From NCBI GenBank assembly GCA_963734635.1, contig CAVTIA010000011.1, positions 186,001 through 250,000 on the forward strand: a stretch of DNA of 64,000 bases, read 5' to 3'. This DNA is from DATCJA01 sp963734635. Lineage in GTDB: Bacteria; Acidobacteriota; Vicinamibacteria; Vicinamibacterales; UBA2999. Numbering within the stretch: position 1 is the first letter of the stretch; every line of letters starts with the position of its first letter. Below, in pieces: positions 1 to 8,495 of the stretch. The position numbers and the translations under genes were made by a program. Below the pieces are notes generated by a model. That model was given only the letters and a program-made list of their open reading frames with translations, was not told the DNA's origin and did not search any database.

Positions 1-600
1 TGAGGCAAGCGGCTCCGTATCGTGCTGCCACTGCGTTGGACCACTCTGGCCGAATGCATTGACGTCCGTAATGCCACACAAGGAGTCGAGCTTGTAGGCG
101 GAGGCGACGCTGGCCGCTTCCCATACAGATCCCTCGGCGCACTCTCCGTCACCGAGGAGGACGTACGTGCGATAGTCGGAGTTGATGCGGCGGGCATTGA
201 GGGCGATGCCGACACCCGCTGCAAGGCCCTGCCCCAGAGAGCCCGTTCCGACGTCCACGAATGGGAGACGCGGCGTTGGGTGCCCTTCGAGATCCGAATC
301 AAGTTGCCGCAGCGTGAGCAGATCTTCGGGTTTGAGAAATCCAACCTCGGCCCAGGCGGCGTACAGAATTGGCGCGCCGTGACCTTTCGACAGCACGAAG
401 CGATCGTTGTCGGGATTCTGCGGATCGCGCGGGTCATACCGCATCTCCGCGAAAAAGAGCGCCGCGACGATCTCGGCAGCCGAACAGCACGTGCTCGGGT
501 GTCCGCTTCCGGCCTCCGACGTCGAACGCACCGAATCGATACGCAGGCGTGTGGCGATGTTGATCAGCGCTGGCACGCGCACAGATGTCTCTACCGACAA
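1..600 (-). CDS. tkt: Transketolase, N-terminal part (runs off the left edge)
   Basis: Reading the minus strand from a TTG at 600 gives an open frame to the window edge that matches the thiamine-diphosphate domain of transketolase, the pentose-phosphate enzyme that moves two-carbon ketol units between sugars. Visible motifs are GSGHPS near residue 31, SKGHGAPILY near 71, GTGSLGQGL near 118 and the ThDP/metal motif GDGECAEGSVWEAA near 150, followed by a DVN stretch. The TTG start is supported by a GGAGG ribosome site about 6 bases upstream. The pyrimidine and C-terminal domains lie outside the window, so I cannot tell whether this is a full-length enzyme or the N-terminal subunit of a split transketolase. 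It is divergent from the next gene with only about 35 bases between starts. Confidence 0.9.
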   Translation of the reverse strand, partial: MSVETSVRVPALINIATRLRIDSVRSTSEAGSGHPSTCCSAAEIVAALFFAEMRYDPRDPQNPDNDRFVLSKGHGAPILYAAWAEVGFLKPEDLLTLRQLDSDLEGHPTPRLPFVDVGTGSLGQGLAAGVGIALNARRINSDYRTYVLLGDGECAEGSVWEAASVASAYKLDSLCGITDVNAFGQSGPTQWQHDTEPLAS

Positions 601-623
601 GAAGTCCCTCCGGGTCGGAGAAT

Positions 624-629
624 TATAAT
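624..629 (+). promoter_or_regulatory. TATAAT box placed for a leaderless start
   Basis: A perfect TATAAT lies 6 bases before the ATG at 636. The expected transcription start, about 7 bases after a -10 box, would fall on the start codon itself. I see no convincing -35 hexamer at the usual spacing (601-606 reads GAAGTC), so this is suggestive only. A GGAG at about 617-620 would be an alternative ribosome site for a leadered transcript. Confidence 0.3.
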
Positions 630-635
630 CTCGTG

Positions 636-1127
636 ATGCTCGTGCTGCGGTACATCTACGTCCTGACGCTGGTCGTCTGGCTCGGTGGCATGCTGACATT
701 GGGCGCGCTCGTGGCGCCCACGATCTTCCAGGTACTACAGACACATGAGCTGGTCGACGGCCGCGTGCTCGCCGGTGACGTGTTCGGGGCGATCCTCGCA
801 AGATTTCACTACGTCGCGTACGCCGCAGGCGCAGTGCTGCTGCTCACGCTTTTCATGATGCGGCTGCTCGGTCCACGACCGCGGGCTTTCGGTGCGCGCG
901 CGGCGATCGTCGCCGCGATGTTGATCACCACTCTCTACTCAGGCTTTGTCGTGTTCCAGCAGATCAATGCGGTGCAGCAGGATGCCGGTGGCGCGCCGTC
1001 GAAGCTGCCTGCGAATGACGCCCGCCGCGTGCGCTTCGACGAGCTTCACGTGCTCTCCGTGCGGCTCATGCTGCTCACGATGACAGGTGCGCTCGTGCTG
1101 CTCTATTGGGAAGCGAGGGAGAGGTAA
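636..1127 (+). CDS. DUF4149 family integral membrane protein
   Basis: This 163-residue protein has four hydrophobic stretches (about residues 4-28, 56-74, 85-105 and 140-157) and the DUF4149 signature VVWLGGMLTLGALVAPTIF near the N-terminus. It is predicted to sit in the inner membrane; the family has no established biochemical role. The reading frame extends upstream to 585, but the conserved region begins immediately after the ATG at 636 (a GTG at 633 is also possible), and the longer form would overlap the divergent transketolase start. The isocitrate dehydrogenase gene follows with no gap, so the two are probably co-transcribed. Confidence 0.75.
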   Translation: MLVLRYIYVLTLVVWLGGMLTLGALVAPTIFQVLQTHELVDGRVLAGDVFGAILARFHYVAYAAGAVLLLTLFMMRLLGPRPRAFGARAAIVAAMLITTLYSGFVVFQQINAVQQDAGGAPSKLPANDARRVRFDELHVLSVRLMLLTMTGALVLLYWEARER

Positions 1128-1128
1128 C

Positions 1129-2130
1129 CTGCACGTCATCACGCTGATCCCCGGCGACGGCATCGGGCCCGAGGTCACGGCCGCCGTTGTCAAGATCCTC
1201 GAATGCGCGGGGTTGGACGTTCAGTGGGAGCGGCACGAGGCGGGTGCGGCCGCACTGGATCGATTCGGCGACCCCCTTCCAGCCACGCTCCTGGAGTCCA
1301 TCAGGCGCAACCGCGTCGCCTTGAAAGGTCCCATCACCACGCCTGTGGGAGGCGGCTTCACCAGCGTCAATGTCGGACTGCGCAAAGCGCTCGACCTATT
1401 CGCAAACCTTCGCCCCGTGAAAAGCCTCCCCGGCGTCCGAACGAGATACGAGAAGGTCGATCTCATCGTCGTCCGGGAAAACACCGAGGACCTCTATGCG
1501 GGTCTCGAGCACGAGGTGGTGCCGGGGGTTGTCGAGAGCCTGAAAATCACGACGGAAGCATCGTCGGCGCGTATCGCACGATTCGCCTTCGACTATGCCA
1601 GGCAACACGGTCGGCGCCGTGTGACGGCGGTGCACAAGGCGAACATCATGAAGATGGGCGACGGGCTGTTTCTGAAAACCTTTCGGCGGACCGCCAGCGA
1701 CCATCCTGACATCGCATCCGACGATCGGATCGTCGACGCCGCGTGCCTGCAGCTCGTGATGAATCCGGAGATTTTCGACGTCCTGGTGCTGCCGAATCTG
1801 TACGGCGACATCGTTTCAGATCTCTGTGCAGGACTTGTAGGGGGTCTCGGGGTTGTACCAGGCGCGAACCTCGGTTCCGACATCGGCGTCTTCGAGGCCG
1901 TCCACGGCAGCGCGCCCGACATCGCGGGGAAGAACGTTGCGAATCCGACGGCATTGCTGCTGTCCGGGGTACTGATGCTGCGGCACATAGACGAGACCGC
2001 CATGGCCGATCGAATCATGAAAGCGCTGGAGACAGTCCTCACCGAAGGCGATGTCCGGACCCGTGATCTTGGCGGAAGGGCGAGCACGACCGAATTCGCC
2101 GACACGATCTGTGCACGGCTTGGTGCTTAG
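1129..2130 (+). CDS. Isocitrate dehydrogenase, NAD-dependent type
   Basis: A 333-residue member of the isocitrate/isopropylmalate dehydrogenase family, which oxidatively decarboxylates isocitrate to 2-oxoglutarate. The N-terminus has the family motif IPGDGIGPEV. The substrate loop reads SVNVGLRKALDLFANLRP, and VRENTEDLYAG, VHKANIMKMGDGLF, NLYGDIVSDL and HGSAPDIAGKNVANPTALL follow. The Asp in APDIAG, where NADP enzymes have Lys-Tyr, points to NAD use, and the sequence resembles the mitochondrial IDH3 class. The only in-frame ATG upstream is at 1087, which adds 14 unconserved residues and overlaps the previous gene by 41 bases. Homology begins at the CTG at 1129, preceded by AGAGG, so a CTG start is possible. 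Confidence 0.88.
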   Translation: MHVITLIPGDGIGPEVTAAVVKILECAGLDVQWERHEAGAAALDRFGDPLPATLLESIRRNRVALKGPITTPVGGGFTSVNVGLRKALDLFANLRPVKSLPGVRTRYEKVDLIVVRENTEDLYAGLEHEVVPGVVESLKITTEASSARIARFAFDYARQHGRRRVTAVHKANIMKMGDGLFLKTFRRTASDHPDIASDDRIVDAACLQLVMNPEIFDVLVLPNLYGDIVSDLCAGLVGGLGVVPGANLGSDIGVFEAVHGSAPDIAGKNVANPTALLLSGVLMLRHIDETAMADRIMKALETVLTEGDVRTRDLGGRASTTEFADTICARLGA

Positions 2131-2160
2131 GCGTACTTGTTTGGTATAGTCCCATTGCCG

Positions 2161-3282
2161 ATGATCGACGAGATCACCGAGGCTGTGCTTGCTCGAGAAG
2201 AGGTCGCCCGCTACATCGAGGGCAGCCACGGCCAGGGGGGACGCGCAGCACGCGAACGAGTCGAGGGCTACCTCGAGGAGTTGCGCACGACGCAGCGTTA
2301 CCCGATCTACAGGGCATTGAAACATCCGCTCTACCCGATCCTGCGCAAGATCGAACGCATTCCGGAGCACGTCGAGCGCGCCCGGACGGCGACACGCGCC
2401 GGCCGAGTGGTGTACGCCTCGAACCACAAGAGCCACACCGACTACCTCGTGGAGCTGCTCGTCCTGGACGAAAACGAGGTACGGCCGCCGATTATCGCGG
2501 CCGGGATCAACCTGTTCGGCGGACCGCTGGGTCTGCTGCACCGCCACGTGACGGGCGCCATTCCCATTCGGAGAAACACCAAGGACCCCGCGTACCTGAT
2601 CACCCTCAAGGCGTACGTGGCGGAGCTGCTTCGGAAACACGATCTGTTCTTCTATCCCGAAGGTGGTCGGAGCTACAGCGGTGAGCTCAAGAGCCCCAAG
2701 ACGGGATTGATTCACGCGGCGCTGCAGGCGGAGATGTCGAACCTGGTGGTCGTTCCGGCCGCGGTCGCGTACGACCTGGTGCTCGAAGACCACGTGCTGG
2801 CACGGCAGCGGATCAAGCGGACGCAGCGTCCGTTCAGCCGCGAACTTGCCGAGATGGTGCGGCACGCGGTGGGATACAAGTCGAGGGCCTTCGTGACATT
2901 CGGCAAGCCGATCACCGTCGACATCGATCCGTCATCCCGTCGCGAAGTGTTGGACTTTGCGCACACTGTCATGGATGCAGTCGGGCGACTCTACAAAGTG
3001 CTGCCCACCGCCGTCGTTGCCAATGCGATGCGTCCGTCTATTTCCCGGCGCGATCTCGAAGCGCGTGCCGACGCCGTTATCGAGACGCTGCGCTCCAAGG
3101 GCGCCAATCTTGGGGTGGGCAGCGGCCGCGAAGCGCTCGACCTCGGGCTCGAGCTCCTCGAGACCCGCGGCATCATCGTCGTCGAACAGAGCCGCGTCCG
3201 GGTCCGCGAACGGAATGTCTTGCGCTATTACGCCCGCACACTAGACCATCTCCTCGCATCGCCGTCCCGTCGTACCCACTGA
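2161..3282 (+). CDS. Glycerol-3-phosphate 1-O-acyltransferase-like protein (PlsB family)
   Basis: This 373-residue protein carries the acyltransferase catalytic block NHKSHTDY (the H-x4-D motif) near residue 87, the GAIPIRR block near 132 and FYPEGGRSYSG near 168. This order matches the PlsB branch, which transfers a fatty acyl group to sn-glycerol-3-phosphate at the membrane in phospholipid synthesis. It is much shorter than E. coli PlsB (about 800 residues), as in many Acidobacteria and Deltaproteobacteria, and a C-terminal helical extension follows the catalytic domain. The frame also allows a TTG at 2137; I prefer the ATG at 2161. Its stop codon overlaps the start of proline dehydrogenase (TGATG), so the two are translationally coupled. 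Confidence 0.8.
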   Translation: MIDEITEAVLAREEVARYIEGSHGQGGRAARERVEGYLEELRTTQRYPIYRALKHPLYPILRKIERIPEHVERARTATRAGRVVYASNHKSHTDYLVELLVLDENEVRPPIIAAGINLFGGPLGLLHRHVTGAIPIRRNTKDPAYLITLKAYVAELLRKHDLFFYPEGGRSYSGELKSPKTGLIHAALQAEMSNLVVVPAAVAYDLVLEDHVLARQRIKRTQRPFSRELAEMVRHAVGYKSRAFVTFGKPITVDIDPSSRREVLDFAHTVMDAVGRLYKVLPTAVVANAMRPSISRRDLEARADAVIETLRSKGANLGVGSGREALDLGLELLETRGIIVVEQSRVRVRERNVLRYYARTLDHLLASPSRRTH

Positions 3283-4214
3283 TGTACGCCGGTTCGAAGG
3301 CATTCTTTTATGCGCTGTCGCGTAGCGCGTTCCTCAAACGTCTTGCGTCGCGTTATGGTCTGAGGACCAGCAAGAGCTTCGCCAGCCGCTTCATCGCCGG
3401 CGAAACGATCGAGGCGGCGATCACCGCTTCGAAGCGACTGCAGGCACAGGGATTTCTGATTACGCTCGATCATCTCGGCGAAGGAGTCGGCACCCTCGAG
3501 GCGGTAGGCGCGGCGACGCGAGAATATGTCAGGCTCATCGACGTGATCGTGGCGTCTGGTATCGAGCGGAACATCTCGCTGAAGCTCACGCAGCTCGGCA
3601 TCGACATCGACCGTGCCACCTGCGTCGACAACCTCCGCCGCATCCTCGAACCCGCGTCGCGGTGCGACTTTTTCGTCCGCATCGACATGGAGAACTCGGC
3701 CTATACGGAACGCACGCTGGAGATATTCGAAACGCTGTGGGAGCAGCAATACCGCAACGTGGGCGTGGCGCTCCAGACCTACCTGTTTCGCACCGAACGG
3801 GACGTTCAGCGCATGAACGAGCTGGGTGCGCGTGTCCGACTCGTCAAGGGCGCCTACAAGGAACCGGCTGCGGTGGCATACCAACGCAAGGACGAAGTCA
3901 ACGCCGCATTCGTCCGCCTCGCACGGCAGCTGCTCGACCACGGCACGTATCCCGCAATCGCCACACACGACGAGGACGTCATCGCCCAGGTGCGTCAGCA
4001 TGCCGCAGCTCGCGGGATGGCCGCGGATCGGTTCGAGTTCCAGATGTTGTACGGGATCCGTCGTGACCTGCAGGCGTCACTGGCTGGCAGCGGTTACCCG
4101 ATGCGCGTGTACGTTCCCTTTGGCCGCGAATGGTTCCCCTATTTCATGCGCCGGCTCGGCGAGCGTCCCGCTAACCTCAGTTTTGTCGTCAAGGCATTGT
4201 TCCGGGAGGGGTAA
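3282..4214 (+). CDS. Proline dehydrogenase
   Basis: A 310-residue monofunctional proline dehydrogenase, the FAD enzyme that oxidises L-proline to pyrroline-5-carboxylate and passes electrons to the quinone pool. Family blocks in order: SLKLTQLG, a beta-strand RIDMENSAYTE, LQTYLFRTERD, RLVKGAYKEP near residue 187, ATHDED, EFQMLYGIR, and the C-terminal RVYVPFGREWFPYFMRRLGERPAN that binds substrate and flavin. The length fits the short bacterial class rather than PutA. No pyrroline-5-carboxylate dehydrogenase is in the window, so the second step must be encoded elsewhere. The ATG overlaps the stop of the acyltransferase. Confidence 0.92.
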   Translation: MYAGSKAFFYALSRSAFLKRLASRYGLRTSKSFASRFIAGETIEAAITASKRLQAQGFLITLDHLGEGVGTLEAVGAATREYVRLIDVIVASGIERNISLKLTQLGIDIDRATCVDNLRRILEPASRCDFFVRIDMENSAYTERTLEIFETLWEQQYRNVGVALQTYLFRTERDVQRMNELGARVRLVKGAYKEPAAVAYQRKDEVNAAFVRLARQLLDHGTYPAIATHDEDVIAQVRQHAAARGMAADRFEFQMLYGIRRDLQASLAGSGYPMRVYVPFGREWFPYFMRRLGERPANLSFVVKALFREG

Positions 4215-4443
4215 CGCGGGCCGCCTCCTCCATACTTGACGCGACTATTCCCACCAGAATCGCGACTATTTCCGCACTCTGCTGGCACACCGTACTGACA
4301 GTCTTGTATTCGGGTCGCCAAGTTCTTTGAAATCGGGCGATTTTCGCGTGGCATCGGTCTTGAAGAACTGGAGAGCTGTCACGCAGCTGAGCGACGCAAT
4401 GTAGGACAGTCGCATATACGGGCGTGAAAGGGGATCTCGTCAA

Positions 4444-4722
4444 ATGGTTACGGACTCAGCACAGAAACGCGCACTCGCCTTTGCACAGCCTCCACAAGGA
4501 TTCGTGGATCGTGCGTCGCGGCGCGCGCGACAGTTCGTGTGCGGCCTTAGCGGCCACGACTCGCTTCTCCACTTCCAGCGCGGACGCATCTCGTTGGTGT
4601 GCGTCTTGTGCGGACACGAAACGCCCGGGTGGGACCTCGGCGGAGCTGCACCGGCGCACCATGAGCGCGGCGCTTCGCAGTCGGTGCAGGTGCCACTGGT
4701 CGGTCAGCAGCGCGCGGCCTAG
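4444..4722 (+). CDS. Small conserved hypothetical protein with a CxxC element
   Basis: A 92-residue protein that I consider real because of an AAAGGGG ribosome site about 10 bases before the ATG, a 229-base leader after the previous gene, and a compact core (about residues 32-66) of alternating basic and hydrophobic residues. The core ends in LVCVLCGHETPGW, a knuckle-like CxxC followed by His; a further Cys and a GHDSL segment precede it. Together these could bind zinc, but function is unknown. It converges on the M20 peptidase gene with one base between the stop codons. Residues after about 70 look disordered. Confidence 0.55.
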   Translation: MVTDSAQKRALAFAQPPQGFVDRASRRARQFVCGLSGHDSLLHFQRGRISLVCVLCGHETPGWDLGGAAPAHHERGASQSVQVPLVGQQRAA

Positions 4723-4723
4723 A

Positions 4724-5872
4724 TCATCGAAAAAACCCACGCGCCAGCTCCACCAGAGCATCGCGGCACACGCGCACGTCCTCGATCCGAACGTATTCTT
4801 CGACGCTGTGAAGACCTGCACCGCCGGGTCCAAAGAGCACCGTCGGTACGCCCGCGGCGCTCAGAATCGCCGCGTCACTCCAGAAGCTCATGCCGACCCG
4901 CCGCGGACGGCACCCGGCTGTCTCGGCCGCCCTCGTAAGCATCTCGGGCAGCGGATGGGACGGCTCGAGCTCGTACGCCGCCCGACTGAACACGAGATTC
5001 GCGTCGCACACGAAATCCTCGTCCGCCCGACGCAGCCGATCGAGGATGGCCTGCACTTCCTGAAACCCTGCACCGACCGCCTCCCCAGGGAGCGTACGCC
5101 GCTCGATCTGCAAGCTGCATCGGTCAGGATAGCTGCTCAGCTCTCGGCCGCCGTTGATGATCGACGCGTGCAGCGACCCTGTGCCGAGCAACGCGTGGGG
5201 ACGCTGCGACTGCAACCGGCGGTCGAGCGACTCCAGACGGCTCAATACCCGACCCATTCTGAGAATGGCGTCGCGTCCGTCACGAGGACGACTCCCATGT
5301 GCGGCTCGGCCGAGCGTCTCTACGCGGACCCATTCAAATCCCTTGTGTGCCACTGCGATATCGAGATCGGTTGGCTCGGTGACGACGGCCGCGTCGGCGC
5401 GCCACCGGGCAGCAAGCGCTTCGGCACCAAGACTCGCGTGTTCTTCGTCAACAACGGCAGCAACAATGAGGCGGCCGCGCGTGCAGACGTTCTGCTCGGC
5501 GATCTGCTGCGCGGCTCCGACCATGGCAGCCACCCCGCCCTTCATATCCTGTGCTCCACGTCCGTACAACCGCCCGTCGCGGTGAATCGGCCGGAAGGGG
5601 TGTTCCATGCCTGCTACGCCGACGGTATCGAGATGGCCACAGAACATCAGTGTCGGCCCTGGGTTGGGGCCGTCGAGCACTGCGACGACGTTCGGGCGCC
5701 CGGGCGCGATCTCGCTGACAGTGACTTCCAAGCCAGCGGCGGTGCACTCGGCCGCAATACGGCGGGCGATTTCGGCCTCTCCTGGTGCGCCCGCCACCAG
5801 CGAAGGGTTCACCGAGTCGATGGCTACGAGATCTTCCAGGAGCGCGATGGTTGGATCGGTCTGAGTCACCAC
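4724..5872 (-). CDS. M20 family metallopeptidase (ArgE/DapE/CPG2-like)
   Basis: A 382-residue two-zinc hydrolase of the M20 family, which cleaves N-acyl amino acids or short peptides. Metal and catalytic residues are in place: GHLDTVG (His and Asp) near residue 80, the bridging Asp in RGAQDMKGG near 108, the Glu-Glu pair in VVDEEHAS near 144, Glu in VTEPTD near 163 and His in GLHSVEEYV near 355. The dimerisation-domain His is in AAHGSRP. The frame is open upstream to 5983, but GTG at 5872 is preceded by AAAGGA and the upstream part would overlap the divergent CCA-adding enzyme gene. The exact substrate cannot be read; ArgE/DapE-type names would be guesses. Confidence 0.88.
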   Translation of the reverse strand: MVTQTDPTIALLEDLVAIDSVNPSLVAGAPGEAEIARRIAAECTAAGLEVTVSEIAPGRPNVVAVLDGPNPGPTLMFCGHLDTVGVAGMEHPFRPIHRDGRLYGRGAQDMKGGVAAMVGAAQQIAEQNVCTRGRLIVAAVVDEEHASLGAEALAARWRADAAVVTEPTDLDIAVAHKGFEWVRVETLGRAAHGSRPRDGRDAILRMGRVLSRLESLDRRLQSQRPHALLGTGSLHASIINGGRELSSYPDRCSLQIERRTLPGEAVGAGFQEVQAILDRLRRADEDFVCDANLVFSRAAYELEPSHPLPEMLTRAAETAGCRPRRVGMSFWSDAAILSAAGVPTVLFGPGGAGLHSVEEYVRIEDVRVCRDALVELARGFFR

Positions 5873-5918
5873 GGAGTGTTCCTTTGACGCGTCCGATCGA
5901 AGCACAATCAGTAGCGCC

Positions 5919-7307
5919 ATGTCACTGGCTCTTGCCTCGACCATAGCTCGAGCCGTACGAGACGCCGGTGGACGCGCCCTCATCGTCGGCGGCTGGGTAC
6001 GCGATCGGCTGAGGGAACGTCCTTCAAAGGATATCGATCTCGAGGTCTTCGGCGTTCCCCAGGAACAATTGGCGGCTCTGCTGCAACAGTTTGGGCGGGT
6101 CGAAGCGGTCGGACAGAGTTTCCCTGTCTACAAGGTGATCGCGCAGGGGGAAGCGGGAAAGGAAAAGGGGGAAGGGGCACTTGATGTGGCGCTGCCCCGG
6201 CGCGAATCGAAGTCCGGGCGCGGACATAAAGGCTTTCATGTTGTCGGCGATCCCCTTATGACGATCGAGGAGGCGGCCCGGCGACGCGATTTCACGATCA
6301 ACGCGATCTCGTGGGATCCGCTGACTGATGCTTATGAGGACCCGTTCGATGGCAGGGCTGATCTCGACCGTCGCGTGCTGCGAGCCGTCGATCTTCGAAC
6401 CTTTGGAGAAGACAGCCTGCGTGTCCTGCGTGCGGTCCAGTTCGCTGCGCGCTTCGAGTTCACCCTCGACGACGCGACCGCCACATTGTGCCGGAGCATC
6501 GCGCTGGACGATTTGCCGCCTGAACGAGTCTGGACGGAGGTCGAAAAACTGCTCCTCGCCGCAGAGCGGCCGTCGATTGGACTTGCACTCGCCTTCGAGC
6601 TTGGCATCGTCGACACGATGCTGCCCGAGCTGAAGCCCCTCGTCGGCTGCGAACAGGAGCCCGACTGGCATCCCGAAGGCGACGTCTGGACGCACACGCT
6701 CATGGTGGTGGACAAAGCACGTGAGCTGAATTCGGATCTTCCGCGTCCGCAGCTGATTGCCGTCATGCTTGGCGCCATCTGCCACGACCTTGGCAAACCG
6801 GCCACAACGGCGATCATCGATGGCCGGATACGATCGATGAACCATGAAGAGGCGGGCGTCGAGCCGACGCTCGGGCTTCTCGATCGACTGCGCGTTCACG
6901 CGATCGAGGGCTTCGACGTGCGCAGCCAGGTTGTCGGACTCGTCGCGCATCATCTGAAGCCCGGGATGTTCTATAAAGCAGCGCAGGTTGGCGATGGGGC
7001 GTTCCGACGGCTCGCACAGAAGGTCGACCTCGAGCTGCTTGCACGTCTCGCGCGCGCGGACTGTCTGGGACGCACGGGCAACTTTGATTGCTCGGCCATG
7101 GACTGGTTTCTTCAGCGGGCGCGATCGCTAGGCGTCGAGCATCGCCCGCCCGCGCCGCTGCTTCAAGGGAGGCACCTTCTCGCGCTCGGGTTGTCACCCG
7201 GACCTCAGGTTGGCGCCATCTTGAAGCAGGTGTACGAGCGCCAGCTGGACGGCGAGGTCAGCACAGTCGACGAAGCCATTGCGGAAGCGAAGCGCTTGCT
7301 ACGGTGA
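5919..7307 (+). CDS. cca: CCA tRNA nucleotidyltransferase with HD domain
   Basis: A 462-residue multidomain enzyme that adds or repairs the 3'-CCA end of tRNAs. The polymerase head has VGGWVRDRL and the metal-binding DIDLEVFG near residue 38, then LPRRESKSGRGHKGF and RRDFTINAISWD. The tRNA-binding middle has VLRAVQFAARFEF. An HD phosphohydrolase domain follows with HTLMVVDKA and AICHDLGKP near residue 288 and the helper motif NHEEAG. Odd point: a glycine/lysine/glutamate-rich insertion of about 12 residues (near residues 74-86, bases about 6143-6178), encoded almost entirely by purines, sits between the conserved FPVYKV and LDVALPRR strands. It keeps the frame. Confidence 0.92.
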   Translation: MSLALASTIARAVRDAGGRALIVGGWVRDRLRERPSKDIDLEVFGVPQEQLAALLQQFGRVEAVGQSFPVYKVIAQGEAGKEKGEGALDVALPRRESKSGRGHKGFHVVGDPLMTIEEAARRRDFTINAISWDPLTDAYEDPFDGRADLDRRVLRAVDLRTFGEDSLRVLRAVQFAARFEFTLDDATATLCRSIALDDLPPERVWTEVEKLLLAAERPSIGLALAFELGIVDTMLPELKPLVGCEQEPDWHPEGDVWTHTLMVVDKARELNSDLPRPQLIAVMLGAICHDLGKPATTAIIDGRIRSMNHEEAGVEPTLGLLDRLRVHAIEGFDVRSQVVGLVAHHLKPGMFYKAAQVGDGAFRRLAQKVDLELLARLARADCLGRTGNFDCSAMDWFLQRARSLGVEHRPPAPLLQGRHLLALGLSPGPQVGAILKQVYERQLDGEVSTVDEAIAEAKRLLR

Positions 7308-7311
7308 CGGC

Positions 7312-7362
7312 CACAAAGACGGACGGAGCCACAAAGAGCACAAAGGACACTAAGGGTTTGGG
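7312..7362. repeat. CACAAAG-type short direct repeats
   Basis: The spacer after the CCA-adding enzyme contains imperfect copies of GCCACAAAGA/GCACAAAGGACAC, a low-complexity spacer sequence. No gene or hairpin is apparent in it, and no terminator with a T-run follows the CCA gene. Confidence 0.4.
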
Positions 7363-7391
7363 AAGAGACCTTGGTGGCCCGAGGACGCGGC

Positions 7392-8405
7392 TCAAGCGAT
7401 GTAACGCGCGTAGTCCTCGGCCGAAATGTTGCCGCCCGAGATCACCGCAACCGTCCGTCCGTCGCGAGGTACTGATTTCAATACCGCTGCGACCGCGGCG
7501 GCACCACTCGGCTCTGCAACGATCCGCGCTTCCCGAAAGAGCCAGCGCACCGCACCGGCAATTGCCTCATCGTCCACAGTGACGACGTCGTCGACGAAAG
7601 CCTGGACGTGCGCGAACGTGAGATCGCCTGGCTGCAGCGGCAGCAGTCCGTCTGCAATGCTGGACGTGCGTTCGAGCCTGACCGGATGACCGGCCCCGAG
7701 CGAGACGCTCATCTTGGGAGCGCCCGCGGGTTCCACCCCGACGATACGCGCGTTGGAACGACGTCCCCGTAGAGCGGCAGCGACTCCGGAAATGAGGCCA
7801 CCGCCACCAACGGGCACGTACACCGCCGACACGTCGGGTTGCGCGTCCAGTATTTCGAGCCCGCAGGTTCCAGCGCCCGCAATGATCCAGGGGTGCTCGA
7901 ACGGCGGAACGATCGTAAGACCGCGGGCAGAGGCTTCGGCCTCCGCTCTTGTTCGACGATCGACTGACGTCGTTCCAGCCAGAATCACCTCGCCCCCGTA
8001 CCGTCGTACCCCGTCGACTTTTACTCTGGGTGCGGTTTCGGGCATCACGACTACCGCAGGGATCCCCAGCCGCCGGGCGGCCAGAGCAACAGCCTGCCCA
8101 TGGTTACCCGAAGAATACGTAATGACGCCCGCGGAACGGAGATCCGGAGCGAGCGACGCGATCATGTTGTAGGCGCCGCGGATCTTGAACGCGCCCATCG
8201 GTTGCAGGTTCTCGCACTTCAGGCCGATCGTCACGGGCGACGTGGAACGCCGGCCGTCCTCGACGGCGATCTCGATGAGAGGCGTGCGCACCGCCACGTC
8301 CCGGATGCGCACCGCGGCTGCCTCGATGTCGGACAGGGCCACCAGCCTAGACGTCTTGAGGTGGAGAATTCCTTGCGTATCAGTCAAGTTTTCCACCCCC
8401 TTCAA
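7392..8405 (-). CDS. Threonine ammonia-lyase (threonine/serine dehydratase family)
   Basis: A PLP-dependent fold-type II enzyme that deaminates threonine (or serine) to 2-oxobutyrate. The PLP lysine sits in GAFKIRGAYN near residue 74, followed by the asparagine loop SSGNHGQAVA, the glycine-rich phosphate cradle VGGGGLISGVAAAL and a C-terminal SGGN that holds the pyridine nitrogen. At about 337 residues it lacks the ACT-like regulatory domain of biosynthetic IlvA, so it resembles the short catabolic class and is not expected to be inhibited by isoleucine. The start is uncertain: the TTG at 8405 gives the longest form, while a GTG at 8342 is closer to the usual N-terminus. Confidence 0.85.
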   Translation of the reverse strand: MKGVENLTDTQGILHLKTSRLVALSDIEAAAVRIRDVAVRTPLIEIAVEDGRRSTSPVTIGLKCENLQPMGAFKIRGAYNMIASLAPDLRSAGVITYSSGNHGQAVALAARRLGIPAVVVMPETAPRVKVDGVRRYGGEVILAGTTSVDRRTRAEAEASARGLTIVPPFEHPWIIAGAGTCGLEILDAQPDVSAVYVPVGGGGLISGVAAALRGRRSNARIVGVEPAGAPKMSVSLGAGHPVRLERTSSIADGLLPLQPGDLTFAHVQAFVDDVVTVDDEAIAGAVRWLFREARIVAEPSGAAAVAAVLKSVPRDGRTVAVISGGNISAEDYARYIA

Positions 8406-8413
8406 GACGTCTC

Positions 8414-8495
8414 GCCCGCACGGAGTGCGGGCAAGAAGATACTGCCACTAGCGAGCGGCCACGTGCTTGCCGGTCTGAGGCGCAGCCTCGCTAGT
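8414..8495 (+). repeat. Hairpin-core-hairpin element, copy 1 of 4
   Basis: Left stem-loop GCCCGCAC/GTGCGGGC (8414-8432, loop GGA), then the core AAGAAGATACTGCCA (8433-8447), then a second stem ACTAGCGAG (8447-8455) pairing with CTCGCTAGT (8487-8495). Its second stem has a completely different sequence from the other three copies (16085, 23889, 35056) but sits in the same place, so pairing is conserved rather than sequence. It lies between two minus-strand genes and touches the last base of the M28 peptidase stop region. Confidence 0.7.

Noticed and set aside
1..636. Plus-strand frame of 204 codons at the left edge
   Set aside because: Antisense to the transketolase coding sequence, which carries the ThDP motif.
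4300..4380. Sigma-54-like promoter before the small protein at 4444
   Set aside because: TGGCATCGGTCTTGA matches the -24 half, but the -12 GC is missing.
4424..5887. Long plus-strand open frame of 487 codons
   Set aside because: It lies antisense to the M20 peptidase, whose metal ligands are all present; its protein has no recognisable motif. High GC makes long antisense frames common.
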